DNA from: Brevibacterium atlanticum
GTDB lineage: Bacteria > Actinomycetota > Actinomycetes > Actinomycetales > Brevibacteriaceae
Reading direction: 5' to 3'
DNA: 64,000 bases
NCBI RefSeq assembly: GCF_011617245.1
Contig: NZ_CP050152.1
Coordinates: forward strand, 2,160,503-2,224,502
Below, in pieces: positions 41,099 to 49,942 of this stretch. Every line of letters starts with the position of its first letter. Position 1 is the first letter of the stretch. Under the pieces are notes generated by a model. It did not search any database. It was not told where the DNA came from and worked only from the letters and a program-made list of their open reading frames with translations. A program made the translations under genes and the position numbers.

Positions 41099-42214
41099 TC
41101 AGATGAGCTCCATCACGGGCCCGCGGTGGACGGCGCGGTAGATGTCGTTGCGGAGCTCATTTGCTTCGTCCGAGGTCAAGGTCTGATCGATCGGTCGCAG
41201 CATGATCCGCATCAGCATGTTGGACTGGCCCGGTTGCGTGCCGAGCCGGTTCCGGGCCGCCTCGGGAAGGTCCGCGTGAGGCGTCCGGCTCAGCAGCTCG
41301 ACGGACTCGATGACCTCGGCGTCGTCGCCCAGTGATGACCGGATGACATCACCCAAGGTTTCCTCGTCTTCCTCATCAGCGACGACCACAGAGATGTCCC
41401 GCCGCGCATGCGGCAACGGGGAGACGTGCTGCCAGGGATCGAGATGCTGCATCTGCGCAGCGATACGCGGATCAGTCGCCCGCAGGTACCGGATGTCGGG
41501 GATGGACTTGCGCAGCATCAGCGCCCGCTCCAGTCCCATTCCCAGAGCCAGACCGGACCAGCGTTCGGGGTCGAGGCCTGAGGCGCGGAGAACTCCGGGA
41601 TGGATGCGACCGCACTCGGCGAGTTCGAGCCATTCACCCTCTAGCCTTACGTCGATCTGACGTCCGCCGACGGTGTACGGATGCACCGCATCGGTGACCT
41701 GCCACTCGGCCCCGGGCAGCACCGCTTCGACGAGACGGGCAATCATGTCGAGCATCTCGTCATCGCTGGTGTTGGGAGCATCGCGGATGCGCCAGAGGTC
41801 GACCTGATGCGGTTCGCCGACATGGCTGCGGTCGACGACATCGCGACGGTAGACCAGGCCGGGCACGACCACCAGCTCGTCGATGTCAGCATCGTGGGCG
41901 TATGACTCCAGAGCACCGGGGATCTCTGCGCTCGTGTGGCTGCGCAGCATCGCCGTCGGGCTCACATAGCGGGTATACCGACGATCACGGGTGACGTCGG
42001 CGAGGTCGTAGCCGAGGCGGTCGTAATTGTCTCTGACTGCGACCACGGGTGGATTGCGGACGTGTCGGACCGTGCAGCCCCATCGGTCCTGCAGGGCCGA
42101 AACGACCGAGGTCAGGAGTTGCTGGATCGCGTGCTCGCCCTGTGCGGGGTCGGTCAGGTCGCGCAGAGCAAGCGCGCGCTGAATCTGGGCAGGTGTGAGG
42201 TATGTGGTGGACAT
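41099..42214 (-). CDS. PheS-related ligase of unknown function (SrmL-like)
   Basis: 371 residues resembling the alpha subunit of Phe-tRNA synthetase with a C-terminal FDX-ACB domain. Class II motifs: motif 2 in VVVPGLVYRRDVVDRSH with EPHQVDLWRI, motif 3 in SGLALGMGLERALMLR. The FDX-ACB segment spans about 280-371 (SPLPHARRDISVVVAD). The N-terminal coiled coil that binds tRNA-Phe is absent and no pheT partner is nearby, so it is not a housekeeping PheRS. It matches what NCBI calls PheS-related mystery ligase SrmL. It may activate an amino acid for a non-ribosomal use. Confidence 0.8.
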   Translation of the reverse strand: MSTTYLTPAQIQRALALRDLTDPAQGEHAIQQLLTSVVSALQDRWGCTVRHVRNPPVVAVRDNYDRLGYDLADVTRDRRYTRYVSPTAMLRSHTSAEIPGALESYAHDADIDELVVVPGLVYRRDVVDRSHVGEPHQVDLWRIRDAPNTSDDEMLDMIARLVEAVLPGAEWQVTDAVHPYTVGGRQIDVRLEGEWLELAECGRIHPGVLRASGLDPERWSGLALGMGLERALMLRKSIPDIRYLRATDPRIAAQMQHLDPWQHVSPLPHARRDISVVVADEEDEETLGDVIRSSLGDDAEVIESVELLSRTPHADLPEAARNRLGTQPGQSNMLMRIMLRPIDQTLTSDEANELRNDIYRAVHRGPVMELI

Positions 42215-42434
42215 GGTGAGTCTCCGAGATCAGGTAGGCAGTGAGGGATGTCGTGCTTCCCCCAGCCGTGCCTGCGGAGATCCGGCGACTATCGGCGCGC
42301 GTGAAGGACCCCGCGACCGTCTCCCGGCCGGGGGTCAAGAAATCGCTGCTGCCAACTCACAATCACAAGGGTAGCAGCAACGTCACGAGCGAGCGTGCCT
42401 CGCAGATCCCGGCGACAATGAGAAAGGCGTCCGC

Positions 42435-42635
42435 ATGGCTTTCCGCAGAGTCACAGCCGAACAGACAAACGCCGTTCTCGAGGCCGCCGAAGTAATTCAC
42501 ACTTCACGTTTCGTTGTCGGTGATCAGACTGTCACGTCCGGAAGGCTGAACGTTCGCTTTACAGGAAATGGTCAGGTTCAGCCCACGGGAATGTTGAGGG
42601 GGAACGGGCCTACGGTCGTCGTATGCCGATGTTGA
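42435..42635 (+). CDS. Hypothetical small protein
   Basis: 66 residues from ATG 42435, with GAGAAAGG 7 bases before it. The product (MAFRRVTAEQTNAVLEAAEV..., then VVGDQTVTSGRLNV) has no known family. The last codons overlap the next small frame by 13 bp. Lower GC than the flanks. Both small genes may be imported fragments. Confidence 0.35.
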   Translation: MAFRRVTAEQTNAVLEAAEVIHTSRFVVGDQTVTSGRLNVRFTGNGQVQPTGMLRGNGPTVVVCRC

Positions 42636-42850
42636 GAATTGAGATTGCTGCCACTGATCAGGTCGAAGCCAAGCGCGTTCAGTCCGTATACCAACGTGGA
42701 GAACGAAGTATCAAGCTTGACGACGAGGCCACTGACGAAGCATGGAAAGCCGGGTACACACCCATAGGTCGTCCTACTTTCGTCGGCCTGACGAATGGCG
42801 AACCACTGATGTATCGATTCGACGTCCCTGTTGAAACCTCAGTGCGATAG
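42623..42850 (+). CDS. Hypothetical small protein
   Basis: 75 residues from ATG 42623, soluble, with a beta-alpha look (MLRIEIAATDQVEAKRV, GYTPIGRPTFVGLTNGEP). It overlaps the previous small frame. No family is recognised and no clear ribosome site is seen. The gene converges with the LysR gene, leaving about 50 bp. Confidence 0.4.
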   Translation: MPMLRIEIAATDQVEAKRVQSVYQRGERSIKLDDEATDEAWKAGYTPIGRPTFVGLTNGEPLMYRFDVPVETSVR

Positions 42851-42898
42851 CCCTTCGCCGGCCGCAGAGAACGTTGACATGGTCGCTGAGCCCAGGTG

Positions 42899-43825
42899 TC
42901 AGCTGGCATCGGACCCTGGCATCTGAGATCTGGTGGCGGCGTCGCGCAGGGCAGTGATGGCCGTGGCGATGCGGGGGTTGTCGTGAGAGCCGCGACGCAG
43001 GGCCAGCAGAATCCGACGACGTGGCACCTGATCTCCGGTCAGCGGGACCTGGGTCACCCTTGGGTGTGAGACGGACATGGCGATCCGGGGAACGGCGGAG
43101 ATGCCGAGACCGGCGGCGACCATAGCGGTGGTGGCGGTGAGTTCCTGGGCGTAGTGGGCCACACGCGGGGCGTAGCCGATGGCGCGGGTCGCGGCCAGCA
43201 GTTCGATGTAGGCGTCCTGATGCGCGTGGCCGGAGATCCATTCCTCGTCTGCGGCATCGTCCAGGCTGATCTGGTCGCTGTGGGCGAACCGGTGGTCTTC
43301 GGGCACGAGCAGGTCGATTGGGTCGTCGAGCAGGCTGATCACCTCGATGTGGCTGTCGGTGACGTGGCTGGTGGACTCGCCGGCCACGAACAGCCCGAGA
43401 TCGATGGTGCCGGATTCCAGCGCGGTCAGGGTCTCGCGGGAGAAGATCTCCTTGATGACCGGCTGCAGCAGGCGGTGGCGTGCTCTCAACCGCACAACAG
43501 CGGGGGTCAGCAGCGAGGAGATCGCAGTGGGAAACCCGCCGAGGACCACCGGGCCGCAGAGCTGCCGGGCAGCGGCGGTGGTGTCGCTCAGCGCGGTCTC
43601 CCACTGCGCATTGAGTGCGCGGGCGTGGGTGACCAGGCGCTGCCCGGCCGGGGTCAGCCGGACACGGCGGCCGTGACGTTCGAGCAGATCGACGTCCAGC
43701 TCGGTCGCGAGTTCCTTGAGCTGCTTGGAGACACCCGAGGGGCTGCGGTAGAGCGCTTCGGCGGCTGCGGTGACGGTGCCGTACTCGCACACGGCGATCA
43801 GCAGGTTGAGCCGCGTATCTATCAT
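42899..43825 (-). CDS. LysR-family transcriptional regulator
   Basis: 308 residues from ATG 43825. The HTH is RLNLLIAVCEYGTVTAAAEAL then SPSGVSKQLKELATELDVDLLER, and the LysR substrate-binding domain occupies residues about 90-295. It is divergent from the MFS/EamA pair at 43980, so it probably activates or represses those transporters in response to a small ligand. An ATG five codons earlier is also possible. Full length and intact. Confidence 0.92.
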   Translation of the reverse strand: MIDTRLNLLIAVCEYGTVTAAAEALYRSPSGVSKQLKELATELDVDLLERHGRRVRLTPAGQRLVTHARALNAQWETALSDTTAAARQLCGPVVLGGFPTAISSLLTPAVVRLRARHRLLQPVIKEIFSRETLTALESGTIDLGLFVAGESTSHVTDSHIEVISLLDDPIDLLVPEDHRFAHSDQISLDDAADEEWISGHAHQDAYIELLAATRAIGYAPRVAHYAQELTATTAMVAAGLGISAVPRIAMSVSHPRVTQVPLTGDQVPRRRILLALRRGSHDNPRIATAITALRDAATRSQMPGSDAS

Positions 43826-43979
43826 GCACTCATGGTGCACGATTCCGGTGAAAAACGGAACCTAGACGTCGGTGATCGGTACTCCCCAGACTGAAGACAC
43901 CCCCTGATCCCGACCTTCGGATGGCACTGAGGATGATTCTGCGAGACCACCCACGCTGAACCGCACCCTGGTCGGGATC

Positions 43980-45353
43980 TTGGCAGTCTTCGGTACTGTG
44001 ATGCTGGTCGGTGGCACGGACATGACCAAGGTGACCGTGGCCCTGCCGACGCTGAATGAGGCGCTGTCCCTGGGGTCCGTGCAGTCGCTGTGGGTCGCCG
44101 ATATCTACGCACTGGCCGCGGGGGTGGTGCTGGTTCCGGCCGCAGTGGTCGCCGACCGCTACGGTCGCAAACGCCTCTACCTGCTCGGCCTGGGTGTGGC
44201 GATCGTCAGCGCTATTCTCGCAGGGCTCGCGCCGACCGGGGCGGTGCTGATCGCCGCGCGGGTCGGGCAGGGCATCGGCTCGGCACTGCTGATCGCCGGC
44301 ACCGTCGCCATCATCCGCGTGACCTTTCCCGGGCTTCAGCTTCGGGCGCTGGCCTACGGCGTCTGGACCGCGGGCTTCAGCACCGGCTCTGCGCTGGGGC
44401 CTCTGCTCGGCGGAGGACTCGTGGACTTCGCGCAGTGGCAGTGGGTGTTCTGGATCAACGTGCCGATCCTGCTGGTCTGCCTCATCCTCATCGCCGCCTG
44501 GATGATCCTGCCGGAGTCGACGAACCCCGACCCGCCAAGACTCGATGGCCTCAGCGCGGTTCTGTCGGCCGTGGCCGTCGGAGTGCCCATCGCCGGATTG
44601 AAGGGTCTCGCGCAACCCGGCATTCCCACGTGGCTGGCGCTGACGGGAATCGGCGTCGGCGCTGTGGCCGGTGTGCTGTTCGCGGTCCGGCAAATACATC
44701 TACCGCGCCCGTTCCTCGATGTGCGCCTGTTCGCCGATCGTCTGCTGGCCGTCTCGGCTGTGGTGATCGCGGTGACCCTGGGCGTGTTCAATGGGACGCT
44801 GTATCTGCTGACCCTGCGCTACCAGGTCGTCGACGGGCTCTCGGCCGTCGACGCCGGGATCGCACTCATCCCGCTGGCCGCCGCGATGGCAGTCGGGGGA
44901 CTGCTCGGGCCTCTGCTGCAGCGGCGGTTGACTCAGAAGCACGTCATCGTCGGCGGGCTGGCCCTGACTGCTGTCGGGTCTCTCGTGCTGGCCAGCCCGT
45001 CTGGAACAGGCCACCTGGCGGGTATGATCACGCTCGGGTTCGGCTCCGGGATCGTCATGGCCATCGGGGCCAACGCCGTGATGAGCACCGCTCCAGCAGA
45101 GCGCACCGCCGATGCCGGAGCGATCCAGGAAAGCGCCTTCGCCCTCGGTGGCGGCACAGGCATCGCGGTCCTCGGCGTTCTGGCCATCCATTTCGGAGGC
45201 CAGACCCCCACCGGTCCGTCGCACGAAGCCACGTACGGACCTGGAACCGAAACCGCTCTGGGAATTGCCGCGTTCTTCTTTGCGTGCTTCGCCATCGCAG
45301 CTACCCCCATCATTCTCAGCACCACCGGCCGCCGCCATCTGAGAGCCCTGTAG
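43980..45353 (+). CDS. DHA2-family MFS exporter
   Basis: 457 residues with 14 helices. Motif A reads VVADRYGRKRLYLLG, motif B RVGQGIGSALLIAGTVAII and motif C GFSTGSALGPLLGG. Only TTG 43980 is available as a start close to the first helix; no ATG or GTG lies in frame after the preceding TGA, so the extreme N-terminus is short by about 10-15 residues compared with relatives and may have been altered. It is divergent from the LysR gene and 21 bp ahead of an EamA transporter gene. Substrate unknown, probably a drug or biocide. Confidence 0.85.
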   Translation: MAVFGTVMLVGGTDMTKVTVALPTLNEALSLGSVQSLWVADIYALAAGVVLVPAAVVADRYGRKRLYLLGLGVAIVSAILAGLAPTGAVLIAARVGQGIGSALLIAGTVAIIRVTFPGLQLRALAYGVWTAGFSTGSALGPLLGGGLVDFAQWQWVFWINVPILLVCLILIAAWMILPESTNPDPPRLDGLSAVLSAVAVGVPIAGLKGLAQPGIPTWLALTGIGVGAVAGVLFAVRQIHLPRPFLDVRLFADRLLAVSAVVIAVTLGVFNGTLYLLTLRYQVVDGLSAVDAGIALIPLAAAMAVGGLLGPLLQRRLTQKHVIVGGLALTAVGSLVLASPSGTGHLAGMITLGFGSGIVMAIGANAVMSTAPAERTADAGAIQESAFALGGGTGIAVLGVLAIHFGGQTPTGPSHEATYGPGTETALGIAAFFFACFAIAATPIILSTTGRRHLRAL

Positions 45354-45374
45354 GGGTGATGGAGTATCGGTGAG

Positions 45375-46280
45375 TTGCTGGGTATCGTTGCCGCAGTCTT
45401 GTTCGGTGCGTCGCACTTCCTGAACGGGGTGCTCTCCCGGCGTGTACCGGCGATGAACGTTGCAGTCTGCTCCCAGACTGGTGGAGCGGTTCTGTTCCTG
45501 ATCTGGGCGCTATTGACCTGGGAGAGCTGGCCCGACGGCACCGATGTGGTGTGGGCTGGTGTCTCCGGGGCCGGTGCCGGGATGGGGGTCGGTGCCCTCT
45601 ACGAGGGGATGCATGCTTGCCGCATTTCAGTGGTGGTACCAGTGACCAGCATCGTCTCAGTGGCTGTGCCGTTCCTGCTCTCGGTCCTGGTCTTAGGAGA
45701 CCACGTCGACGGGCGGCTGATCGTGGCCGCGCTCCTGCTGGTGCCTGCGACCTGGCTGCTCAGCCGCCCCATCAACACACCCAGAACCGCCCCAACCGCG
45801 GGCAACCCACCCTCAACGCCCGTCTCAGCACCTGCGGCAGCTCAGGACAGGTCCAGCGCCAACGTCACGGCGGTGGTCTACGGGCTGATCGCCGGACTCG
45901 GGTACGCCACCCAACTGTTTGCTTTGAGTCGCATCACCTCGACTGAGCCAGCCTCTCCGATGCTGATCAGCCAACTGGTCAGTATCGTCCCGCTTCTTCT
46001 GATGCTGCGGACCGGCTCGGGTCGTTTCTGGCCCTTCGGGGCCACAACCAGTCTAAGCAAGGCGACCATGATAGGTGGCCTGGCGGCGTTGGCGATGATC
46101 TCTTATCTCTACGCCACGCGCGAGGCCGCACTTGCTCCGGTGATGATCGCTATCGCCCTCTATCCAGCCCTTCCGGTACTGCTGGCGCTATTGGTGCTCA
46201 AAGAGCGCCTCAGCGGACCACAAGTCATCGGGCTCGCCATCACCGCCCTGGTGCTACCACTGATCAACATCGCAGGGTGA
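45375..46280 (+). CDS. EamA/DMT-family transporter
   Basis: 301 residues from TTG 45375, ten hydrophobic helices in two homologous EamA halves separated by a Pro/Ala-rich linker (about residues 140-165). The second half ends LLALLVLKERLSGPQVIGLAIT, the usual EamA closing helices. These carriers export metabolites or drugs. It follows the MFS gene closely and is likely controlled by the same LysR protein. No terminator was seen after it. Confidence 0.85.
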   Translation: MLGIVAAVLFGASHFLNGVLSRRVPAMNVAVCSQTGGAVLFLIWALLTWESWPDGTDVVWAGVSGAGAGMGVGALYEGMHACRISVVVPVTSIVSVAVPFLLSVLVLGDHVDGRLIVAALLLVPATWLLSRPINTPRTAPTAGNPPSTPVSAPAAAQDRSSANVTAVVYGLIAGLGYATQLFALSRITSTEPASPMLISQLVSIVPLLLMLRTGSGRFWPFGATTSLSKATMIGGLAALAMISYLYATREAALAPVMIAIALYPALPVLLALLVLKERLSGPQVIGLAITALVLPLINIAG

Positions 46281-46573
46281 AGGTGTTTCGCTTCTAGCAT
46301 TCGATAGTCACGTGTAGTCGAACGGATTGCAGTGCAGTACGAGTGCGATAACAGCGTTCGTTTGTGCACCACAGACGGAAGTTCCTCACGAGGACCCTAT
46401 GCAGGAGGCGACGTACGATCTGGCCGTCTGTTCATCCCCGTGACTGAATGCGTGGCAATCGCCCGGGTGAGAACCGAGCCCCGGCGGAGTGCGCTGCTGT
46501 CGCCGCTTTCAACGTTGACCTGGATGCGCTGGATTGGACGATTGACCGCTCAGCTTTCTGCCAGCTCTTGGCT
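46281..46573. other. Gap without recognised gene
   Basis: About 290 bp between the EamA gene and the phosphotransferase gene, both of which end here. Short frames on the plus strand (for example NVDLDALDWTIDRSAFCQLL around 46510) look protein-like but start without a ribosome site. Possibly relic. Confidence 0.35.
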
Positions 46574-47533
46574 TCAGCGCAGTGCCGTCATCAGGTCGGG
46601 TATCCGGTCGCACCAGTCGAGCAGACGCTGGTGCCATCTATTCAGACGTGAGCGAGCGGCGTCGGGCAGCCCGGAGTCGGCGTCCCATTCGGTCCAGTCG
46701 TCGCTGGCCAACCACCCGAGGCACCCGACGATCCGGTACGCCAGGAGCAGATCACCAGGGACAGGTTGACCGTAGCCTTCGAAGAAGGCAGAAGGCAGCC
46801 CGTCGAGGCCGTGGAGGTAGGCGTGCTCGTCCAGTGCAGAGAGTTCGGCCAAGGGCTGGCCGACACGGGGGAAGTCCCAGTCGATCAATTGCGCTGAGTC
46901 GTCTGTCACGATGATGTTGAGCAGGTTGATGTCGCCGTGGAGAACGCTCGGCCGCTCGGCGCGGATCTCGTTCGCGCGGTCGGTGATGAAGCGGCTCACC
47001 TGCCCGAGAGCGGCTCGCAGGTGCGGTCGATGCTGCTCGACCCACGCGCCGCTCGTAGCGAGTCCCTCGTGCAGACGCTCGACGGGATCAACGGCCCGCA
47101 GGGGGAGCGAGTCGGTTTCGATCGCGCCCTCAAGCGATCGGGGAAATCTGACGGAATGCACCTCGGCCAGGGCAGCGCCGGTTCGCCTCCATACTGTCGC
47201 GTCGGCGGTGCCGGCCGCGACTGCCTCGGCCAGGGTTCTGCCGGGGATGTACTCCCACAGGGCGGCACCTTCGTCGTCGGATGCATGCTGTTGCGGGGTC
47301 GTGATGCCGTTGGCCCGGAGGAACTCGATCCGCCGCCGGGGTGATCCTGAGGCCATGCGGCTTTGCCGCAGTACAACGAGACGACCGTCGGCCAACTCAG
47401 CGGTCGTGAGCCGATTGTCCAACCCGTTGCCGCCGTCATCGACCGGTCGAACGGAGACAGGAGGAGGCAGCCCTGCAGCGGCGATCAGCCGGCGTAGGAC
47501 CTCCTGCGCATCGTTCGTGGCCCTCTCAGTCAT
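46574..47533 (-). CDS. Aminoglycoside phosphotransferase-like (APH fold) kinase
   Basis: 319 residues. The kinase signature is complete: catalytic loop VLHGDINLLNIIV (His-Gly-Asp and Asn) near residue 205 and the metal-binding LIDWDFPRVGQPLAELS. The N-lobe has TTAELADGRLVVLRQSRM with GNGLDNRL before it. This fold covers antibiotic, choline and sugar kinases; the substrate is open. It overlaps the methyltransferase gene upstream by 8 bp, so the two are translationally coupled and may modify one compound together. Confidence 0.88.
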   Translation of the reverse strand: MTERATNDAQEVLRRLIAAAGLPPPVSVRPVDDGGNGLDNRLTTAELADGRLVVLRQSRMASGSPRRRIEFLRANGITTPQQHASDDEGAALWEYIPGRTLAEAVAAGTADATVWRRTGAALAEVHSVRFPRSLEGAIETDSLPLRAVDPVERLHEGLATSGAWVEQHRPHLRAALGQVSRFITDRANEIRAERPSVLHGDINLLNIIVTDDSAQLIDWDFPRVGQPLAELSALDEHAYLHGLDGLPSAFFEGYGQPVPGDLLLAYRIVGCLGWLASDDWTEWDADSGLPDAARSRLNRWHQRLLDWCDRIPDLMTALR

Positions 47534-48281
47534 TCAGGTACTTCGGAGCCGTTTCGAGTGCGAAGAAGAGGAAGCCGGGCGCGGTGGAGAAGTGGGCGAA
47601 GCCCTCGGGGTGCAGGTCGCGGGCCTCTGGCAGGGGTTGCGGCTCGGTGATGCTCGTGAGACGGAACCCGGCCGATGCGAAGGCGTCGAGCATCTGCTGC
47701 AGTGACTTGCGCCAGAACCGCATCGGAACCCGCTTCCCGCCGAATTCCCATTCGAATTCGTAGCTGGTGGTCGCGAAGTAGTCCGGTCGGGGCTCCTGGA
47801 TGGTGTAGGCGACGATCGGGTGGTCGATGGAGGCGAACAGGCGGCCGCCGGGTCTGAGGACCCGCCGCATCTCGGTCAGCGCCGGAGTCCAGTCCTCGAT
47901 GTAGTGCAGCACAAGAGAGGCGACCACGTCGTCGAACCTGCCGTCGTCGAACGGCAGCAGATCGTTCAGGTCTGCCACATGGAACTCAACGGCCGGGCTG
48001 AGACGCCGCTTCGCGAGGTCGACCATCCCGGCGCTGGCGTCGAGGCCCGTGACGGTCGCCCCGCGGTCGTGGAGGGCAGCACTGAGCGAGCCCGATCCGC
48101 ACCCGGCGTCGAGGATGCTACGGCTCGCGACGTCACCGGCCAGTGCCAGCATCGCGGGCCGCTCGTAGTACGCGTTCGCGAGGCTGTCGTCGTTGTCTGC
48201 CGAGTAGGCGGCCGCGAAGGCGTCGTAGTCGTTGACTTGTGGCTCCACCGAGGCCTCGGTGTTGAGATGTCCGTCCGTCAT
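47526..48281 (-). CDS. Class I SAM-dependent methyltransferase
   Basis: 251 residues from ATG 48281. SAM motif SILDAGCGSGSLSAALHDRGA, acidic motif GLDASAGMVDLAKRRL, then DDVVASLVLHYIEDW and VLRPGGRLFASIDHP. The C-terminal half resembles UbiE/Methyltransf_11 enzymes of drug-resistance neighbourhoods. Its stop overlaps the kinase start by 8 bp. It lies downstream of the cmx gene but a strong terminator separates them. Confidence 0.88.
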   Translation of the reverse strand: MTDGHLNTEASVEPQVNDYDAFAAAYSADNDDSLANAYYERPAMLALAGDVASRSILDAGCGSGSLSAALHDRGATVTGLDASAGMVDLAKRRLSPAVEFHVADLNDLLPFDDGRFDDVVASLVLHYIEDWTPALTEMRRVLRPGGRLFASIDHPIVAYTIQEPRPDYFATTSYEFEWEFGGKRVPMRFWRKSLQQMLDAFASAGFRLTSITEPQPLPEARDLHPEGFAHFSTAPGFLFFALETAPKYLND

Positions 48282-48394
48282 ATATTCCATCTTCTCAAAA
48301 AGCAGGGACTGCTCGAGGTTAGATTAGAGGAGCGTGTGTCGCCAAAGGTGGCCATGAAGGAATCGCAGCGCGTACCCAATGACTGCGCGCCTTG

Positions 48395-48434
48395 CCGCAC
48401 GCGATCCGATGCATTCCGTTCGGATCGCGTGCGG
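48395..48434 (-). terminator. Terminator after cmx
   Basis: A perfect 15-bp stem (CCGCACGCGATCCGA arm) with a 10-base loop, 9 bp beyond the cmx stop codon. Confidence 0.75.
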
Positions 48435-48442
48435 TGCCAGCA

Positions 48443-49639
48443 CTACCTCATCGACGGCGACAGGGCTTCGTCCTTGGGCGAGCCACCGATCAGGACCCGT
48501 CGAGACACAACGAGGATGACGAGGGAGACCGCTGTCAGCCCGGACGCGACCCACAGCGGAGCCACCAGACCCGGCCCCGACGCGAGAGCCACCGCTCCGA
48601 GGACCGGGCCAGCCGCGGCCCCGATATTCAGGGCGGCGGTCGCGTACGAGCCGCCCATCGTCGGCGCATCCGAGGCGGCGTACAGCACCCGCGCGATCAG
48701 CGTGCTGCCGACGCCGAACGCCAGCACTCCCTGGGCCAGGACGAGGACGATCAGAGCGACCGGGTGGGCCGCGACCAGCGCCAGTGCGATCCAGCCTGCC
48801 AGGAGGAGCGGACCGCCGATAGCGAGCACGAGGCCGGGCCGTTGATCCGACAGACGACCCGCGATCGTGACGCCGAGGAACGAACCTATACCGAACATCA
48901 CCAGTGCGACCGAGACCCATTCCTCGGCCAGCCCGGAGGTACCCGTCACCACGGGGGCCAGGTAGGTGAATGCCGCGAAGGTGCCGCCGTTGACCAGGGC
49001 ACCGAGCACCATGGCGAGGACGAGCCGCGGCGAGCTCAACTGCCGGAGCTCGTCGAGAAGCTTCGGTTCCCCACCGGTTGCCGCTACCTGGCGAAGATCG
49101 TTCGGGATGCCTCGGAGGACTCCGAGTGCGGCAGGAACGCAGAGAACGGCGATGGCCCAGAACGTCGCACGCCAGCCCAGCGACGAGCCGAGCAACGCCC
49201 CTGCGGGGACGCCTGCGACGGTGGCGATGGTCGTGCCGGAGAGCAGGACCGACAAGGCACGGCCCACTTTGGTCGCCGGCACGAGGGCCGTCGCGGTGCT
49301 CAGCGCCATCGCGAGAAAACCGGCGTTGGCCAAAGCGCTGAGCACGCGGGAGGCGAACAGGAGCGAGAACACAGGCGTGATCGCTCCGATGACGTGGCAT
49401 CCGGCGAACACGAGCAGGCAGGTGAGCAGCGTGAAACGCGGCGGCCAGCGACGGGCGAATGCAGCCATCAGCGGTGCACCGACGACCATTCCGACCGCGA
49501 ATGCCGACGTCAGCAGTCCAGTAGTGCCGATACTGACGTCGAGGTCTGCAGCGATTGCGGGAAGCAGTCCCGCGAGCATGAATTCTGAGGTGCCCATGAC
49601 GAAGACGGCCAGGGCGAGCGTGTAGAGAGCGAGAGGCAT
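48443..49639 (-). CDS. cmx: Cmx/CmrA-type chloramphenicol efflux MFS protein
   Basis: 398 residues, 12 helices. The start MPLALYTLALAVFVMGTSEF and the downstream VPATKVGRALSVLLSGTTIA and SDAPTMGGSYATAALNIGAA correspond closely to the Cmx/CmrA group of Corynebacterium and Rhodococcus, which exports chloramphenicol. SD GGAG lies 7 bases before ATG 49639. A possible 21-residue leader peptide and hairpins 100-170 bp upstream resemble translational attenuation. I judge resistance likely but the substrate is inferred from similarity. Confidence 0.88.
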   Translation of the reverse strand: MPLALYTLALAVFVMGTSEFMLAGLLPAIAADLDVSIGTTGLLTSAFAVGMVVGAPLMAAFARRWPPRFTLLTCLLVFAGCHVIGAITPVFSLLFASRVLSALANAGFLAMALSTATALVPATKVGRALSVLLSGTTIATVAGVPAGALLGSSLGWRATFWAIAVLCVPAALGVLRGIPNDLRQVAATGGEPKLLDELRQLSSPRLVLAMVLGALVNGGTFAAFTYLAPVVTGTSGLAEEWVSVALVMFGIGSFLGVTIAGRLSDQRPGLVLAIGGPLLLAGWIALALVAAHPVALIVLVLAQGVLAFGVGSTLIARVLYAASDAPTMGGSYATAALNIGAAAGPVLGAVALASGPGLVAPLWVASGLTAVSLVILVVSRRVLIGGSPKDEALSPSMR

Positions 49640-49742
49640 CGAGTACTCCGAGGTGAGAGATCAAGAGATGGTTCTTCTCGTCACCACGGCCAGCGGCCCG
49701 GAGATCACAGAAATACACCCGCGCAGAGGGTGGGCGTGGCAC

Positions 49743-49808
49743 TTAGTGGTTCACGGGGCTGGCGGTGTGACCGACAGCCCCTGACCTGTCTGCTTTCGGA
49801 CTCGACAT
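49743..49808 (-). promoter_or_regulatory. Possible attenuator leader peptide of cmx
   Basis: A 21-codon frame starts MSSPKADRSGAVGH about 170 bp before cmx. Its first residues recall the MSTSKNADK leader of cmlA, where drug-stalled ribosomes expose the gene's ribosome site. A 7-bp hairpin (GGGGCTG/CAGCCCC, 49755-49781) lies inside it. The rest of the 300-bp gap to the TetR gene shows no other gene. Confidence 0.4.
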
Positions 49809-49942
49809 ACCCGACACTTTACATGACGGAGCGCAGCCATGCCCCATGGCAATGGCCGGGTGCCCCGCTCCCCCGTTCGGAGTTCCACGCCTTCTCGTGA
49901 CGGCGGTGTCCGGGCAGCATCTGGGAGACGATGACGGTCGCA

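Noticed and set aside
42215-42434. T-box or amino-acid riboswitch before the PheS-like gene
   Set aside because: No T-box sequence (AGGGTGGNACCGCG-like) or specifier stem was found; only a GC-rich hairpin is present.
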